Of a stretch of DNA of 64,000 nucleotides, positions 1-9,192 are shown one piece after another. The notes below the pieces were generated by a model, which saw nothing but the letters and a program-made list of their open reading frames with translations, searched no databases and was not told where the DNA came from. Location of the stretch: the NCBI RefSeq assembly GCF_000711975.1, contig NZ_JONT01000010.1, positions 33,256-97,255 of the forward strand, written 5' to 3'. The position numbers and the translations under genes were made by a program. Within the stretch, counting starts at the first letter, position 1. Each line of letters opens with the position of its first letter. This stretch comes from Desulfofalx alkaliphila DSM 12257. GTDB lineage: Bacteria; Bacillota; Desulfotomaculia; Desulfotomaculales; Desulfohalotomaculaceae.

Positions 1-1
1 C

Positions 2-844
2 TATGCTTCTTCCTTAGACCAAGTTGGCCCCATAACCAAAGACGTTACCGACTGTGCTTTAATGATGAATGCAATCTGCGGCTATGATCCTTTAGATTCC
101 ACCTCGGCCAAGGGTCAGCAGGCCGATTATACAAAATTCCTGCAGAGGGACATCCGGGGATTAAAAATCGGTGTGCCTAAGGAGTATATGGATGAGGGGC
201 TGGCCCCGGAGATGCGGAGGGTGATAGAGGAGGCCATTATTACCTTTTCCAATGAAGGTGCGGTGGTGGAGGAAACCAGCCTACCCCATAGCCGCTATGC
301 CTTGTCTGCATATCAAATAATTGCCTCTGCAGAGGCCAGTTCCAACTTAGCCCGCTACGACGGTGTGGCCTTCGGCTACCGCCAAGCCAATGCAGAGGAT
401 ATTTTGGAAATGTTTATAAAAAGTCGCAGTGAGGCCCTTGGGGATGCGGTGAAAGGGGCAACCCTTCTTGGCACCTATGCCCTTTCTGCCGGCAATTATG
501 ACACCCATTATTTGAAGGCCCTAAAGGTTCGGACGCTGATAATCCAAGATTTCCAGAAAGCCTTGGATAAGTATGATGTTTTATTGTCGCCGGTAACCCC
601 CACCCCTGCCTTTAAGTTCGGCGAAAAAACCGGCCACCCCATGGAAATGTGTTTGCAGCATAAATATACACTGCCGGTAAACTTGGCGGGTCTTCCTGCA
701 GTATCAATCCCCGGTGGTTTTATAGGCGGACTGCCGGTGGGACTGCAATTGATAGGTAAGCACTTCAGTGAAGATACATTACTGCGGGCTGCCTATACCT
801 TTGAACAAAATACCGATTTCCACCGTAAGCGTGCGGCTCTATAA
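2..844 (+). CDS. gatA: Glutamyl-tRNA(Gln)/aspartyl-tRNA(Asn) amidotransferase subunit A, 3' part
   Basis: GatA is the amidase subunit of GatCAB. It releases ammonia from glutamine so that GatB can amidate Glu-tRNA(Gln) or Asp-tRNA(Asn). The frame is open from base 2 and reads [10 protein letters not shown], a conserved GatA segment just after the amidase-signature serines. About the first 200 residues, including the Lys and Ser catalytic residues, therefore lie upstream of the window. The visible 280 residues contain the typical late motifs, such as [10 protein letters not shown] and the glycine-rich end [11 protein letters not shown]. The gene ends 14 bases before the gatB start, as in a gat operon. 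gatC would be expected further upstream. Family identity is secure; the true start is not visible. Confidence 0.95.
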   Translation, partial: YASSLDQVGPITKDVTDCALMMNAICGYDPLDSTSAKGQQADYTKFLQRDIRGLKIGVPKEYMDEGLAPEMRRVIEEAIITFSNEGAVVEETSLPHSRYALSAYQIIASAEASSNLARYDGVAFGYRQANAEDILEMFIKSRSEALGDAVKGATLLGTYALSAGNYDTHYLKALKVRTLIIQDFQKALDKYDVLLSPVTPTPAFKFGEKTGHPMEMCLQHKYTLPVNLAGLPAVSIPGGFIGGLPVGLQLIGKHFSEDTLLRAAYTFEQNTDFHRKRAAL

Positions 845-858
845 GGGAGGTATGTGCA

Positions 859-2298
859 GTGGCTCAATGGGAAGCTGTTATAGGTTTAGAAGTGCACGTT
901 GAATTGAAAACCAATACTAAGTTATTTTGTAATTCCTCCACGGAATTTGGCGGTGACCCCAACACCCATGTTTGTCCCATATGTCTCGGTATGCCCGGCA
1001 CCATGCCGGTCTTAAATAAAAGGGTGGTGGAGTATGCCGTTAAGGCGGGTTTGGCCTTGAATTGCCGGATCAACCGCTATTCAACATTCGATCGCAAAAA
1101 CTATTTTTACCCCGATGTGCCAAAAAACTGGCAGACCTCGCAGAATTACTTGCCGATAGCCAGCAAGGGCTATTTGGATATTGAAGTAAACGGCAGCTCA
1201 AAAAGGATAGGTATTCACCACCTGCATATGGAAGAGGATGCGGGTAAGCTGGTGCACCAGGGCACCATTATTAGCTCGCCTTACTCCCTTGTGGACTACA
1301 ACCGGGCTGCCGTGCCCTTGATTGAAATTGTATCCGAGCCGGATATCCGCACACCGGAGGAGGCCAGGGCTTATCTGGAAAAGCTAAAGGCCATTATTCA
1401 ATATACCGGCATATCTGACTGTAAAATGGAAGAAGGTTCGCTCCGCTGTGATGCCAACATATCTATCCGGCCAAGGGGTTCCGATGAATTTAACACTAAA
1501 ACGGAAATTAAAAACATGAACTCCTTTAGAGCCCTGCAGCGGGCGCTGGAATATGAGATAGAGCGGCAAATAGATGTGGTGGAAGACGGCGGAGAAGTTG
1601 TTTCGGAAACACGCACCTGGGATGAGGATAAGGGGGTAACCCTTTCCATGCGTGAAAAGTTACAGTCCCAGGACTACCGGTGTTTTCCGGAGCCTGATTT
1701 GCCGCCGATAGTACTGGAGGAAAAGTGGGTTGAGGAAATAAAGGCCGGTTTACCTGAACTGCCCGATGCCCGTAAGGCAAGGTATGTTGACCGGTATGGC
1801 CTGCCTGCCTATGATGCTGAAGTGTTGACCCTTACCAAGGAAACATCGGACTATTTTGAAGAGGTGCTGGAACATTATCCCCAGGCCAAGACGGTGAGCA
1901 ACTGGATAATGGGGGATTTTTCCCGCCTAATGAATGAGAACAATTTAGAAATTAGCGACAGCTCTGTGTCGCCGGTGCAATTGGCGGATTTGCTTAAACT
2001 AATCGACAAGGGAACAATTAGCGGCAAGATTGCTAAAACCGTACTGGAAGAGATGGTGAAAACGGGCAAGGATCCGGTTAAGATAGTAGAAGAAAAGGGT
2101 TTGGTACAGATAACAGATGAGGGCGAAATATCCCGCATTATTGATGAAGTGCTGGCCAATAACCCTAAGTCGGTGGCAGACTACCGCAGTGGTAAAACAA
2201 AGGCAATGGGCTTTTTGGTGGGCCAGACCATGAAGGCCACCAAGGGGAAGGCCAATCCCGAATTGGTAAATAAACTGCTCAAGGAAAAATTACAGTAG
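859..2298 (+). CDS. gatB: Asp-tRNA(Asn)/Glu-tRNA(Gln) amidotransferase subunit B
   Basis: GatB binds the mischarged tRNA, phosphorylates its Glu or Asp side chain with ATP, and transamidates it using ammonia from GatA. The 479-residue length is normal for the family. Family motifs are present: the N-terminal IGLEVHVEL, the CPICLGMPG segment, [24 protein letters not shown] and [12 protein letters not shown]. The C-terminal YqeY-like tail domain ends in [20 protein letters not shown]. The start is GTG at 859, eight bases after AGGGAGG. It is coupled to gatA with a 14-base gap. Presence of this system suggests that Gln-tRNA, and perhaps Asn-tRNA, are made indirectly in this organism. Confidence 0.97.
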   Translation: MAQWEAVIGLEVHVELKTNTKLFCNSSTEFGGDPNTHVCPICLGMPGTMPVLNKRVVEYAVKAGLALNCRINRYSTFDRKNYFYPDVPKNWQTSQNYLPIASKGYLDIEVNGSSKRIGIHHLHMEEDAGKLVHQGTIISSPYSLVDYNRAAVPLIEIVSEPDIRTPEEARAYLEKLKAIIQYTGISDCKMEEGSLRCDANISIRPRGSDEFNTKTEIKNMNSFRALQRALEYEIERQIDVVEDGGEVVSETRTWDEDKGVTLSMREKLQSQDYRCFPEPDLPPIVLEEKWVEEIKAGLPELPDARKARYVDRYGLPAYDAEVLTLTKETSDYFEEVLEHYPQAKTVSNWIMGDFSRLMNENNLEISDSSVSPVQLADLLKLIDKGTISGKIAKTVLEEMVKTGKDPVKIVEEKGLVQITDEGEISRIIDEVLANNPKSVADYRSGKTKAMGFLVGQTMKATKGKANPELVNKLLKEKLQ

Positions 2299-2320
2299 CT
2301 AGTATAATTTGGAGGAAGGC

Positions 2321-3178
2321 ATGATCACAGCTTCCAAGGATGTTTTTTATAACATATTAATGGGTGAGTGGAAAGATTTAAACATTAAGGTGCTTCAGGT
2401 ATCCAATGACGGAAAAGCATATTCGAAGGTATTTAGGTTAGTGGATTTTGTCTTTGATGAAGTTGAGGCCTGTGAAAACTGTGGTGCCCCGGCGGCTAAC
2501 TGTGATGAATGTGACGGGGTGCTGGAGATACTGGTCTTGGTGGGCTTTGTTAATATTAACAAACGAAGGGTAGAGGAGGGGGTGGTGGTACCCCTTATTG
2601 GCGATGTGCTCTTTGATGTGCGAGAGGGACATGTGGTCATCCTTTCTGATACCGATATCACCGTTATTAGCAGGGCCGGAGAAAACAGTGTTCTTGGCAG
2701 GGACGGTGTCATTGATGAACACACAGCCGGCATTACCATGACTAATAATAACGGCAATAATGTCAGAGTAAAACTGCGCCTCTATCTGGTCACTGATAAT
2801 AAGATAAAGAGATTGGCCCTCACTGCCATGCATGATGGGCGGGTCTTCAATGATTTGGCCGGAAAAAAGGCTGTGGTGGCAGAACTGACTTATGCCCAGC
2901 AGGATAAGAGGGTTGTTTATCTCAGGGCTCTGCGGCTCTTTTACGTGTATTTTGATTTGGACGGTAAAATAAATGAGGAATTAACCTTTCCTAAGCGGTC
3001 CAGTCAGGAGCTGCCCAAAAGGAGTAGCAAACAAAAGGTGGTAAAGTTGGGCAGGCGTGACAGGTACCCGGAGCTGACAAGGGAACAAAAGGACCTGGTA
3101 AAGAAAAGACTGCTAAGGGATTTCGGACAGGAGGTCTGGGATAATACCCCCATGCGGGTAAAGGCCATCTTGGATTGA
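2321..3178 (+). CDS. Hypothetical protein with CxxC-x6-CxxC motif
   Basis: Unrecognised protein of 285 residues. ATG at 2321 follows GGAGG at 2311-2315; an in-frame TTG at 2309 would overlap that site and is less likely. Residues 51-64 hold two Cys pairs, C51-x2-C54 and C61-x2-C64, resembling a small zinc ribbon. The middle part is rich in alternating hydrophobic residues, suggesting beta strands, and includes an Asn-rich turn. The last 60 residues are strongly basic. No signal peptide or membrane segment is visible. It lies 22 bases after gatB on the same strand and before a strong terminator, so it is probably the last gene of the gat transcript. A nucleic-acid-binding role would fit the basic tail and Cys pairs, but that is only a guess. 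Confidence 0.75.
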   Translation: MITASKDVFYNILMGEWKDLNIKVLQVSNDGKAYSKVFRLVDFVFDEVEACENCGAPAANCDECDGVLEILVLVGFVNINKRRVEEGVVVPLIGDVLFDVREGHVVILSDTDITVISRAGENSVLGRDGVIDEHTAGITMTNNNGNNVRVKLRLYLVTDNKIKRLALTAMHDGRVFNDLAGKKAVVAELTYAQQDKRVVYLRALRLFYVYFDLDGKINEELTFPKRSSQELPKRSSKQKVVKLGRRDRYPELTREQKDLVKKRLLRDFGQEVWDNTPMRVKAILD

Positions 3179-3310
3179 CAACTGCCGCTTAATTGGCCAT
3201 ACAACCGTTCAGGGAAGGCCTTTTATTTTAAATTTGGCTTAAGGCAGCTCAGGCCGAAAATATTGCTGTTGGGCGGAAGCCCTTAAAAAACAATAATGCA
3301 GCTTATTGCT

Positions 3311-3340
3311 AAAATGCAGCCTTGAGCTGCATTTTTTTTC
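3311..3340 (+). terminator. Rho-independent terminator after the gat operon
   Basis: A perfect 10-bp stem, AAAATGCAGC paired with GCTGCATTTT around a CTTGA loop, runs into a T tract. It closes the gatA-gatB-hypothetical transcript before the symporter genes. Confidence 0.9.
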
Positions 3341-3417
3341 ATTTCACCGGGCTTTTGCTGACTTGGGGCGGTCCCGCCATTATACTTGGTATGACAAGGA
3401 AAAAAGGAGGACCTAAA

Positions 3418-3807
3418 TTGCATAACCTAACAGAAGTGGAAAAGGAAAAGCTGCTAAACAAATTAATGTCAGCTCAACTTAAATTGAGCTTAGGCCTGTT
3501 TTCGGTTTTTGTGGTGGTGCTGCTGGGAACGCCGCTGCTTTGTTACTTCTATCCGGATATTGTCAATTACCGTGTGTTTGGTTTTCCCCTTAATTGGCTT
3601 TTTCTCGGATTGTTGTTTTACCCCCTTACCTGGGCAGTTGCCTGGATTTATGTAACTAAGTCCATTGCCATGGAAGAGCAGTTGGCAAGAGAATATAGAG
3701 AAGGTGGTGTGGCAGTTGACGGAGGTAGCATGGATTCCGTTGGTATTTGTAACAGCACTGACGGTGGGTACCGTTATGCTGGGGATGTACGTTCAGAAAA
3801 GTGTTAA
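3418..3807 (+). CDS. DUF485 membrane protein, partner of the solute symporter
   Basis: Small membrane protein of 129 residues of the DUF485 (YjcH-like) family. These proteins are usually encoded directly before ActP-type acetate/solute symporters. TTG at 3418 is chosen because AGGAGG at 3405-3410 lies seven bases upstream. Two hydrophobic segments are visible at about residues 24-44 and 59-82, followed by the family-like end KSIAMEEQLAREYR. The frame then runs on for about 35 further residues (GGVAVDGG to RSEKC) that overlap the start of the symporter gene by about 90 bases. That tail is not typical of DUF485 and may come from a small indel that removed the original stop. Family call is good; the C-terminus is doubtful. 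Confidence 0.8.
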   Translation: MHNLTEVEKEKLLNKLMSAQLKLSLGLFSVFVVVLLGTPLLCYFYPDIVNYRVFGFPLNWLFLGLLFYPLTWAVAWIYVTKSIAMEEQLAREYREGGVAVDGGSMDSVGICNSTDGGYRYAGDVRSEKC

Positions 3808-5707
3808 AAGTGCTTCCGATGTCTATGTTGCATCGCGTTCAGTAAGTGTACCGATGAATTCGGCAGCCATCTCCGGCGAATACCTCAGTGCGGCTTCTTT
3901 TATGGGTATTGCCGGGATGGTGATGAAGTTTGGTTATGATGTTTTATGGTATCCTGTGCTCTACGCCACCGGTTACCTTTTTTTACTGTTTTTTATTGCC
4001 AGTCCCCTGAGAAGATTTGCCGCCTATACCATACCGGATTTCGCCGAGGGGCGTTTCAACAGCCCGCTTTTTCGCAAGGTGGCGGTGCTTTTTGTGCTGG
4101 CCATAGGCTTTTTTTACACCATGCCCCAGATGAAGGGGGCAGGGGTGGCCCTGGTAAACATCCTGCATACCCCTTATTGGGTTGGGGTGGTGCTGGTTGG
4201 TGCGGTGGTAACCTTTAACGTGGCTCTGGGAGGTATGAAGGGCATTACCTTTGTGCAGGCCTTTCAGTACTGGGTTAAATTGGTGGCCATTTCTGTCCCG
4301 GTGGTAATAATATTTTATTTTGTGGGCGGATACGGCACCAACATGGCCATGATTGAATCAGGAGGAGACGGCGGCAAGCACCGTCCCGTTTTTCTCAGCG
4401 ATCAACAGGTTCATTACCGGGGAGAGGACAGCATTGTTTTTTATGAAAACACAACGGCATATTTTATAAACGGTGCCACCGTAAGCGGCGGCCCGGTGGG
4501 CGACCGGCAAGGTGTTTTTTATCTGTCTGAGGTGCTGAAGGCCGATGGATCCCATGGGACAGCAGATGCTGCAATGGTCGGCTCAGAAACAATGCGCTTT
4601 GAGCCCGGCACTAAATTTACCGTTAGCCCTCCGCCGGGGGTTGAAGGAATAAAATTAACGGTAAATCCATTGGGGGATGAAGAACGGGTGACGGTGCTTT
4701 ACCCCGAGGGCCAGGTGGTTCCCCATGCCCCGACCGATGAGAGTTGGCTTAAACCCTTTGGCCCCTTTACGTCAAAATACGGTCATCCGATGCTGTACAC
4801 CTATTCCTTGATTATAGCTATTTTGTGCGGCACTGCGGGGCTGCCCCATGTGCTGGTGAGGTTTTATACCAACCCCGACGGCAAAAGTGCCAAAAGAACA
4901 GCCCTCTGGGTGATGGTGCTGCTGGGTTCCTTTTATATATTCCCGCCCATGTTTGGGGCCCTGGGACGCCTATATTCGCCGGAACTTTATGCGGTGTCTG
5001 CGGGGTCTTACTCCACCGATTCGGTGGTGCTGGTGCTGCCCTTGATGCTCAATGAGATGGTGCCCCACCTGGGGTCTCTGCTTGCCGGTTTCACTGCTGC
5101 CGGGGCCTTTGCCGGCTTTATGACCACCTTTTCCGGCTTATTGGTTTCCCTCACCGGGGCACTGGCCCACGACGTTTACGGCAGCATGTTAAGGCCCAAG
5201 GCCACCCCCTGGCAGAGAATAATGGCTTTTCGCCTGGCTGCAGTCGGTGCCGGCACTGTGGCTATGCTGCTGGGCACCCTGGTGGAAAGTTTTGATATCA
5301 ACATGATGGTGGGCTGGGCCTTTGCCATCGCTGCTGCATCATACTTTCCAATGCTCATTGTCAGTGTGTGGTGGCGGCGCACCACTGCCCTGGGAGCCAG
5401 CCTGGGTATGCTGCTGGGAGGAACCGTTGCCTTGGCAGCCATTGTATCCACCATGCTGGCAGATAAAAAGATATTGCCCGCTTTGGCTGAATGGTATGCA
5501 GTGAACCCCGTATTCCGCACCCTGGCAGAACAGCCGGCCATTTGGGCAGTTCCCTTTGCCTTGACCGTGATAGTGGTGGTGTCCCTATTGGATAAAAGGA
5601 TACCGGCCGACGTAAGCAATAAAATGCTGGTACTGCATGCCCCTGAAGAATTGGGATTTAACGATGAGTATATTAAAGAAGAGCAACGTCCGTCAAAAAC
5701 AGGTTAA
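3716..5707 (+). CDS. Sodium/solute (acetate-type) symporter, ActP-like
   Basis: Cation-coupled carboxylate symporter of the SSS family, close to ActP, located in the cytoplasmic membrane. Recognisable segments are KSASDVYVASRS, GEYLSAASFMGIAG and, later, CGTAGLPHVLVRFYT. More than ten hydrophobic helices are visible. The start is uncertain. TTG 3716 lies behind AAGGTGGTG and gives about 663 residues beginning MTEVAWIPLVF; GTG 3704 or 3707 are alternatives. An unusually long hydrophilic stretch at about residues 215-355, rich in Gly, Pro and charged residues, interrupts the core before the GTAGLPH helix. It makes the protein about 110 residues longer than typical ActP. The substrate could be acetate, propionate, pyruvate or lactate. 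Confidence 0.9.
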   Translation: MTEVAWIPLVFVTALTVGTVMLGMYVQKSVKSASDVYVASRSVSVPMNSAAISGEYLSAASFMGIAGMVMKFGYDVLWYPVLYATGYLFLLFFIASPLRRFAAYTIPDFAEGRFNSPLFRKVAVLFVLAIGFFYTMPQMKGAGVALVNILHTPYWVGVVLVGAVVTFNVALGGMKGITFVQAFQYWVKLVAISVPVVIIFYFVGGYGTNMAMIESGGDGGKHRPVFLSDQQVHYRGEDSIVFYENTTAYFINGATVSGGPVGDRQGVFYLSEVLKADGSHGTADAAMVGSETMRFEPGTKFTVSPPPGVEGIKLTVNPLGDEERVTVLYPEGQVVPHAPTDESWLKPFGPFTSKYGHPMLYTYSLIIAILCGTAGLPHVLVRFYTNPDGKSAKRTALWVMVLLGSFYIFPPMFGALGRLYSPELYAVSAGSYSTDSVVLVLPLMLNEMVPHLGSLLAGFTAAGAFAGFMTTFSGLLVSLTGALAHDVYGSMLRPKATPWQRIMAFRLAAVGAGTVAMLLGTLVESFDINMMVGWAFAIAAASYFPMLIVSVWWRRTTALGASLGMLLGGTVALAAIVSTMLADKKILPALAEWYAVNPVFRTLAEQPAIWAVPFALTVIVVVSLLDKRIPADVSNKMLVLHAPEELGFNDEYIKEEQRPSKTG

Positions 5708-5739
5708 GCTGTATGGGCAAAGTAAGGTAGGTGGGGTGA

Positions 5740-5901
5740 GTGTTTAAGGGTAGAAAAAGTATTCTTGTATATGCCGGCTACCTGGTTTTATTGGGTGCAG
5801 TTGCCGCCTCTATAAAACTGCTGGGTTTAAATACCCAGGTAGGTTTGGGAATCGTTCTGGGTATTGCGGCCCTATATGCAATTTTCTGGCCCCGTTGGTG
5901 A
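5740..5901 (+). CDS. Small two-helix membrane protein
   Basis: A 53-residue open frame starting at GTG 5740 (MFKGRKSILVYAGYLVLLGA). It has two hydrophobic segments, at about residues 7-28 and 34-50, joined by a short KLLGLNTQ turn, and ends WPRW. A G-rich stretch, AGGTGGGG, precedes it as a possible ribosome binding site. It begins 32 bases after the symporter stop on the same strand, and its stop codon sits inside the stem of the terminator that follows, so it appears to be the last gene of the symporter transcript. It could be an accessory peptide of the symporter; no function is known to me. Confidence 0.6.
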   Translation: MFKGRKSILVYAGYLVLLGAVAASIKLLGLNTQVGLGIVLGIAALYAIFWPRW

Positions 5902-5925
5902 AAAACCAACGGGGTTTAATTATTT
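5890..5925 (+). terminator. Rho-independent terminator after the symporter operon
   Basis: Perfect 10-bp stem CCCCGTTGGT / ACCAACGGGG around a GAAAA loop, followed by TTTAATTATTTT. The stem overlaps the end of the 53-residue gene. Confidence 0.88.
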
Positions 5926-6200
5926 TCAAAAATATATTTGAGACGGAAATTTGACACAAAACTGACCAATATATTGCACAGTTGAACAGCGGCGACCTTA
6001 CAAAAGCTTGCACAGTTCTAAGCCGTAGCTAGAAAAAGATATGTGCAAATATTAAAGCATAATTTTAATAAACGGTTCCATAGGAACAAATATCAATGTA
6101 TACAGTATAAAACAGCCCATTTCCTTTATTTTAACCAAGTAATTTGTTAATATGTATTTGTGGTTTAGTTAGTTTTTGATTTTAGGAGGGATTTGTACAG

Positions 6201-7361
6201 ATGGAGAAAAGAAAAATTAGCATAGTAGACACGACCCTCCGGGATGGTGAGCAAACCGCTGGTGTAGTATTTGCCAACCGGGAAAAAGTTCGTATTGCAA
6301 AATTTTTAGATGAGTTAGGCGTAGATCAAATTGAAGCCGGTATCCCTATTATGGAGGGGGATGAGCAGGAAGCCATTCGGTCTATCTGTAATGCAGGATT
6401 GAGGGCCAGCATTATGGGGTGGAACCGTCCGGTAATTAGGGACATTGAAGCCTCCATTGCCTGTGGTGTGGATGCGGTGGCCATTTCAATTTCCACTTCT
6501 GATATACACATAAAATACAAGTTAGGTAAGTCCAGGGAGTGGGTCATTGAGAATATGACCAGGGCAATAGACTTTGCCAAGCAAAAGGGCCTCTATGTTT
6601 CTGCCAACGCAGAGGACGCCTCCCGCAGTGACATTGATTTTTTAATTAAATATGCCAAGGAGGTTAAGGCTGCCGGTGCCGATAGACTGCGTTACTGTGA
6701 TACGGTGGGTATTTTAGATCCCTTTACCACCTATGAATATATATCCAGAATTAGAGACGCAGTGGACATTGAAATTGAAATGCACACCCACAACGACTTC
6801 GGCATGGCCACCGCCAATGCCCTGGCCGGGGTGAGGGCCGGCGCCAACTATGTTGGTGTCACGGTATTGGGCCTTGGTGAGCGGGCCGGTAACGCAGCCT
6901 TAGAAGAAGTGGTTATGGCATTAAAGCACCTCTATGATATTGACCTTGGATTTAAAACGGGGCTTTTTGTTGAAGTGGCAGAATACGTATCCCGGGCTTC
7001 CGGTAGGGAACTGCCGGCCTGGAAGGCCATTGTGGGTTCTAATATGTTTGCCCATGAGTCAGGCATTCATGCCGACGGGGCTTTGAAAAATCCAAAAACC
7101 TATGAGGCCTTCCAGCCGGAGGAAGTCGGTCTTGAGCGGCAGATAGTGGTGGGTAAACACTCCGGCACTGCATCCTTAAGGGCCAAATTTGCTGAATACG
7201 GCATTGTGTTAACCCAACACCAGGCCGAAGAGTTACTGCCTAAAATCCGGTCTGCTGCCGTCGCTTTAAAACGAACACTTTTTGATAAAGAGTTAATGTA
7301 TATATACGAAGACTATTTTGGTTATCCACACGGACATGGACATCACGGAAAGAGGGATTAA
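6201..7361 (+). CDS. Homocitrate synthase-family enzyme (NifV/AksA-like; possible Re-citrate synthase)
   Basis: A 386-residue enzyme of the DRE-TIM metallolyase family, which condenses acetyl-CoA with a 2-oxo acid. The N-terminus has the catalytic motif DTTLRDGEQTAGV. The metal-binding HTHNDFG motif is at about residues 196-202, and GLGERAGNAALEEV follows. The C-terminal part lacks the LeuA allosteric domain, as in NifV, and ends in a His-rich tail (HGHGHHG). ATG 6201 follows AGGAGGG. By family it could be homocitrate synthase or, as described for some clostridia and Dehalococcoides, a Re-face citrate synthase. The isocitrate-like dehydrogenase at the end of this operon favours the citrate branch. 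No nif genes are visible here. Confidence 0.85.
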   Translation: MEKRKISIVDTTLRDGEQTAGVVFANREKVRIAKFLDELGVDQIEAGIPIMEGDEQEAIRSICNAGLRASIMGWNRPVIRDIEASIACGVDAVAISISTSDIHIKYKLGKSREWVIENMTRAIDFAKQKGLYVSANAEDASRSDIDFLIKYAKEVKAAGADRLRYCDTVGILDPFTTYEYISRIRDAVDIEIEMHTHNDFGMATANALAGVRAGANYVGVTVLGLGERAGNAALEEVVMALKHLYDIDLGFKTGLFVEVAEYVSRASGRELPAWKAIVGSNMFAHESGIHADGALKNPKTYEAFQPEEVGLERQIVVGKHSGTASLRAKFAEYGIVLTQHQAEELLPKIRSAAVALKRTLFDKELMYIYEDYFGYPHGHGHHGKRD

Positions 7362-7362
7362 T

Positions 7363-8628
7363 TTGGGACAAACAATCATTGAAAAAATACTGTCAAGTCA
7401 CAGTGGGCAAGTGGCCCATGCAGGGGATATTGTAGTGGCTCAATTGGATTTCATAATGGGACAGGACGGCACCTCACCCCTTGCCATTAGAGCCTTTAAT
7501 GACATGGGCGGAAGGGATGTTTTTGACACCGACAAGGTGGCCTTGGTTATTGACCACAGCTCACCCAGTCCCAATGAGGGGGTTTCTGCTTTACACCAAT
7601 TAATGCGCCTTTTTTGCAAAGAAAAGAATATTAAAATTTACGATATCGGTGAGGGAGTATGTCACCAGCTGATACCTGAAAGCGGTAAGGTGGGCCCGGG
7701 CAAGTTGGTAATCGGCGCCGATTCCCATACCTGTACCTATGGGGCCCTCAATGCCTTTGCCACCGGTGTCGGTTCAACGGATTTAGCCGGTGGCATGATT
7801 GCCGGCAAACTGTGGTTTAAGGTGCCGGAAACGATTAAATTTGTATGCCACGGGGAACTGCCGCCGGGGGTATATGCCAAGGATCTAATTTTATATCTTA
7901 TCGGAGATGTGACCGCCGACGGTGCAACCTATATGGCGGCGGAGTTCACCGGTGAGGCGGTGTCGGCCCTTTCGGTGGAAGGCCGCATGACAATGGCTAA
8001 CATGGCCGTTGAAATGGGTGCCAAGGCCGGATTGATGGAAGCCGATGAAAAGACCTTGCTCTGGCTGAGCAGGTATACCGAGGAGCGGTTTAATCCGGTT
8101 GCAGCCGATGAAGATGCCTTTTATGCGGAGGTAAAGGAGTACGATGTTTCCAATTTGGAACCGCAAATTGCCATGCCCCACCGGGTGGATAATGTAACAG
8201 ATATCGGCAATTTGGTGGGCACCCCTATTCACCAGGCGGTTATCGGTACATGCACCAACGGAAGGTTGGAGGATTTGCGCATTGCCGCATCCATATTAAA
8301 AGGGAAGAAAATAAACCCCGATGTTAGACTGGTGGTGGCCCCTGCGTCCAGGCGGGTCTTGCTGGATGCCATGGAGGAAGGTATTATCCAGACACTGGTG
8401 GAAAGCGGTGCTGCGGTGGTTACTCCGGGCTGCGGGCCCTGTGTCGGCACCCACAACGGTGTACCGTCCAACGATGAAAATGTAATATCCACAGCAAACC
8501 GGAACTTCAAGGGGCGCATGGGTAACAGTAATGCACGGATATACTTGGCTTCTCCGGCCACGGTGGCGGCCTCTGCCCTCACCGGTGAAATAACCGATCC
8601 CAGAGAAATGATAAAGCAGGTGAAGTAG
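7363..8628 (+). CDS. Aconitase/isopropylmalate isomerase family, large subunit
   Basis: Large subunit of a LeuC/AksD-type hydro-lyase (421 residues) that isomerises citrate, homocitrate or isopropylmalate through a [4Fe-4S] cluster. The cluster Cys motifs are visible as IGTCTNGR at about residues 290-297 and GCGPCVG at about 350-356. The IGADSHTCTYGALNAFATGVGSTD segment is also intact. TTG 7363 begins one base after the upstream stop and sits six bases after AGAGGG; a longer open frame from 7318 would overlap the synthase. It is part of a tight four-gene operon, so its substrate should match the synthase product. No leuA or leuB-specific context is visible. Confidence 0.9.
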   Translation: MGQTIIEKILSSHSGQVAHAGDIVVAQLDFIMGQDGTSPLAIRAFNDMGGRDVFDTDKVALVIDHSSPSPNEGVSALHQLMRLFCKEKNIKIYDIGEGVCHQLIPESGKVGPGKLVIGADSHTCTYGALNAFATGVGSTDLAGGMIAGKLWFKVPETIKFVCHGELPPGVYAKDLILYLIGDVTADGATYMAAEFTGEAVSALSVEGRMTMANMAVEMGAKAGLMEADEKTLLWLSRYTEERFNPVAADEDAFYAEVKEYDVSNLEPQIAMPHRVDNVTDIGNLVGTPIHQAVIGTCTNGRLEDLRIAASILKGKKINPDVRLVVAPASRRVLLDAMEEGIIQTLVESGAAVVTPGCGPCVGTHNGVPSNDENVISTANRNFKGRMGNSNARIYLASPATVAASALTGEITDPREMIKQVK

Positions 8629-9129
8629 ATGCAAATGACTGGTAAGGCACATAAATTTGATATGGATGACATCAATACCGACTACATTATATCGGGGAAA
8701 TATAAGTTTAAAACACTGGATATGAAAGAGTTGGCTAAACATGTGATGGAAGATTTGGATCCCCATTTTTATTCAAAAATAACAGCCGGAGATTTTATTG
8801 TCGGTGGCAATAACTTTGGTTGCGGCTCTTCGCGGGAACAGGCTCCCCTGGCCATAAAATATGCCGATATTTCCTTGGTGTTGGCTAAATCCTTTGCCCG
8901 CATATTTTACCGCAATGCAATTAACACCGGTTTGCCCCTGGTGGAATGTGATACCGATCAAATAGATGCCGGCGACAAACTGGAAGTGGACCTTTCTGCC
9001 GGTGTGGTTAAAAACCTCACAAAGGGAATTGAAATTAAGACCAAGCCCCTGCCCGATGTAATGATAAAGATATTAAACGACGGCGGCTTGGCTGCCCATT
9101 TTAGAAAGCACGGTGGATTTAATTTGTAA
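8629..9129 (+). CDS. Aconitase/isopropylmalate isomerase family, small subunit
   Basis: Small subunit (166 residues) of the LeuD/AksE type, forming the swivelling domain of the hydro-lyase. The ATG abuts the stop of the large-subunit gene. NNFGCGSSREQAPLAIK, the conserved active-site serine/arginine segment, is at about residues 63-79. The substrate-recognition loop after DDINTDYIISGK reads Y25-K-F-K-T29. In characterised enzymes this loop is YLRT for homoaconitase or YLV-type for isopropylmalate isomerase. The two lysines suggest a more acidic substrate than isopropylmalate, such as citrate or homocitrate; this is inference. Confidence 0.9.
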   Translation: MQMTGKAHKFDMDDINTDYIISGKYKFKTLDMKELAKHVMEDLDPHFYSKITAGDFIVGGNNFGCGSSREQAPLAIKYADISLVLAKSFARIFYRNAINTGLPLVECDTDQIDAGDKLEVDLSAGVVKNLTKGIEIKTKPLPDVMIKILNDGGLAAHFRKHGGFNL

Positions 9130-9192
9130 AACCTTTTGCGAAAGGCCAACAAGCATTTGTGTAAATGACTGACTGAATTTGGAGGGTTTACC

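Noticed and set aside
5926..6200. Gene or RNA in the gap before the synthase
   Set aside because: AT-rich, no supported frame and no recognisable RNA structure; probably only promoter DNA with unclear boxes.
6201..7361. 2-isopropylmalate synthase LeuA
   Set aside because: The protein lacks the C-terminal regulatory domain, is of NifV length and sequence, and no leucine genes are nearby.
8229..8766. Minus-strand open frames of about 150 residues opposite the isomerase genes
   Set aside because: Shadows of strongly supported plus-strand genes, without ribosome binding sites or conserved motifs.
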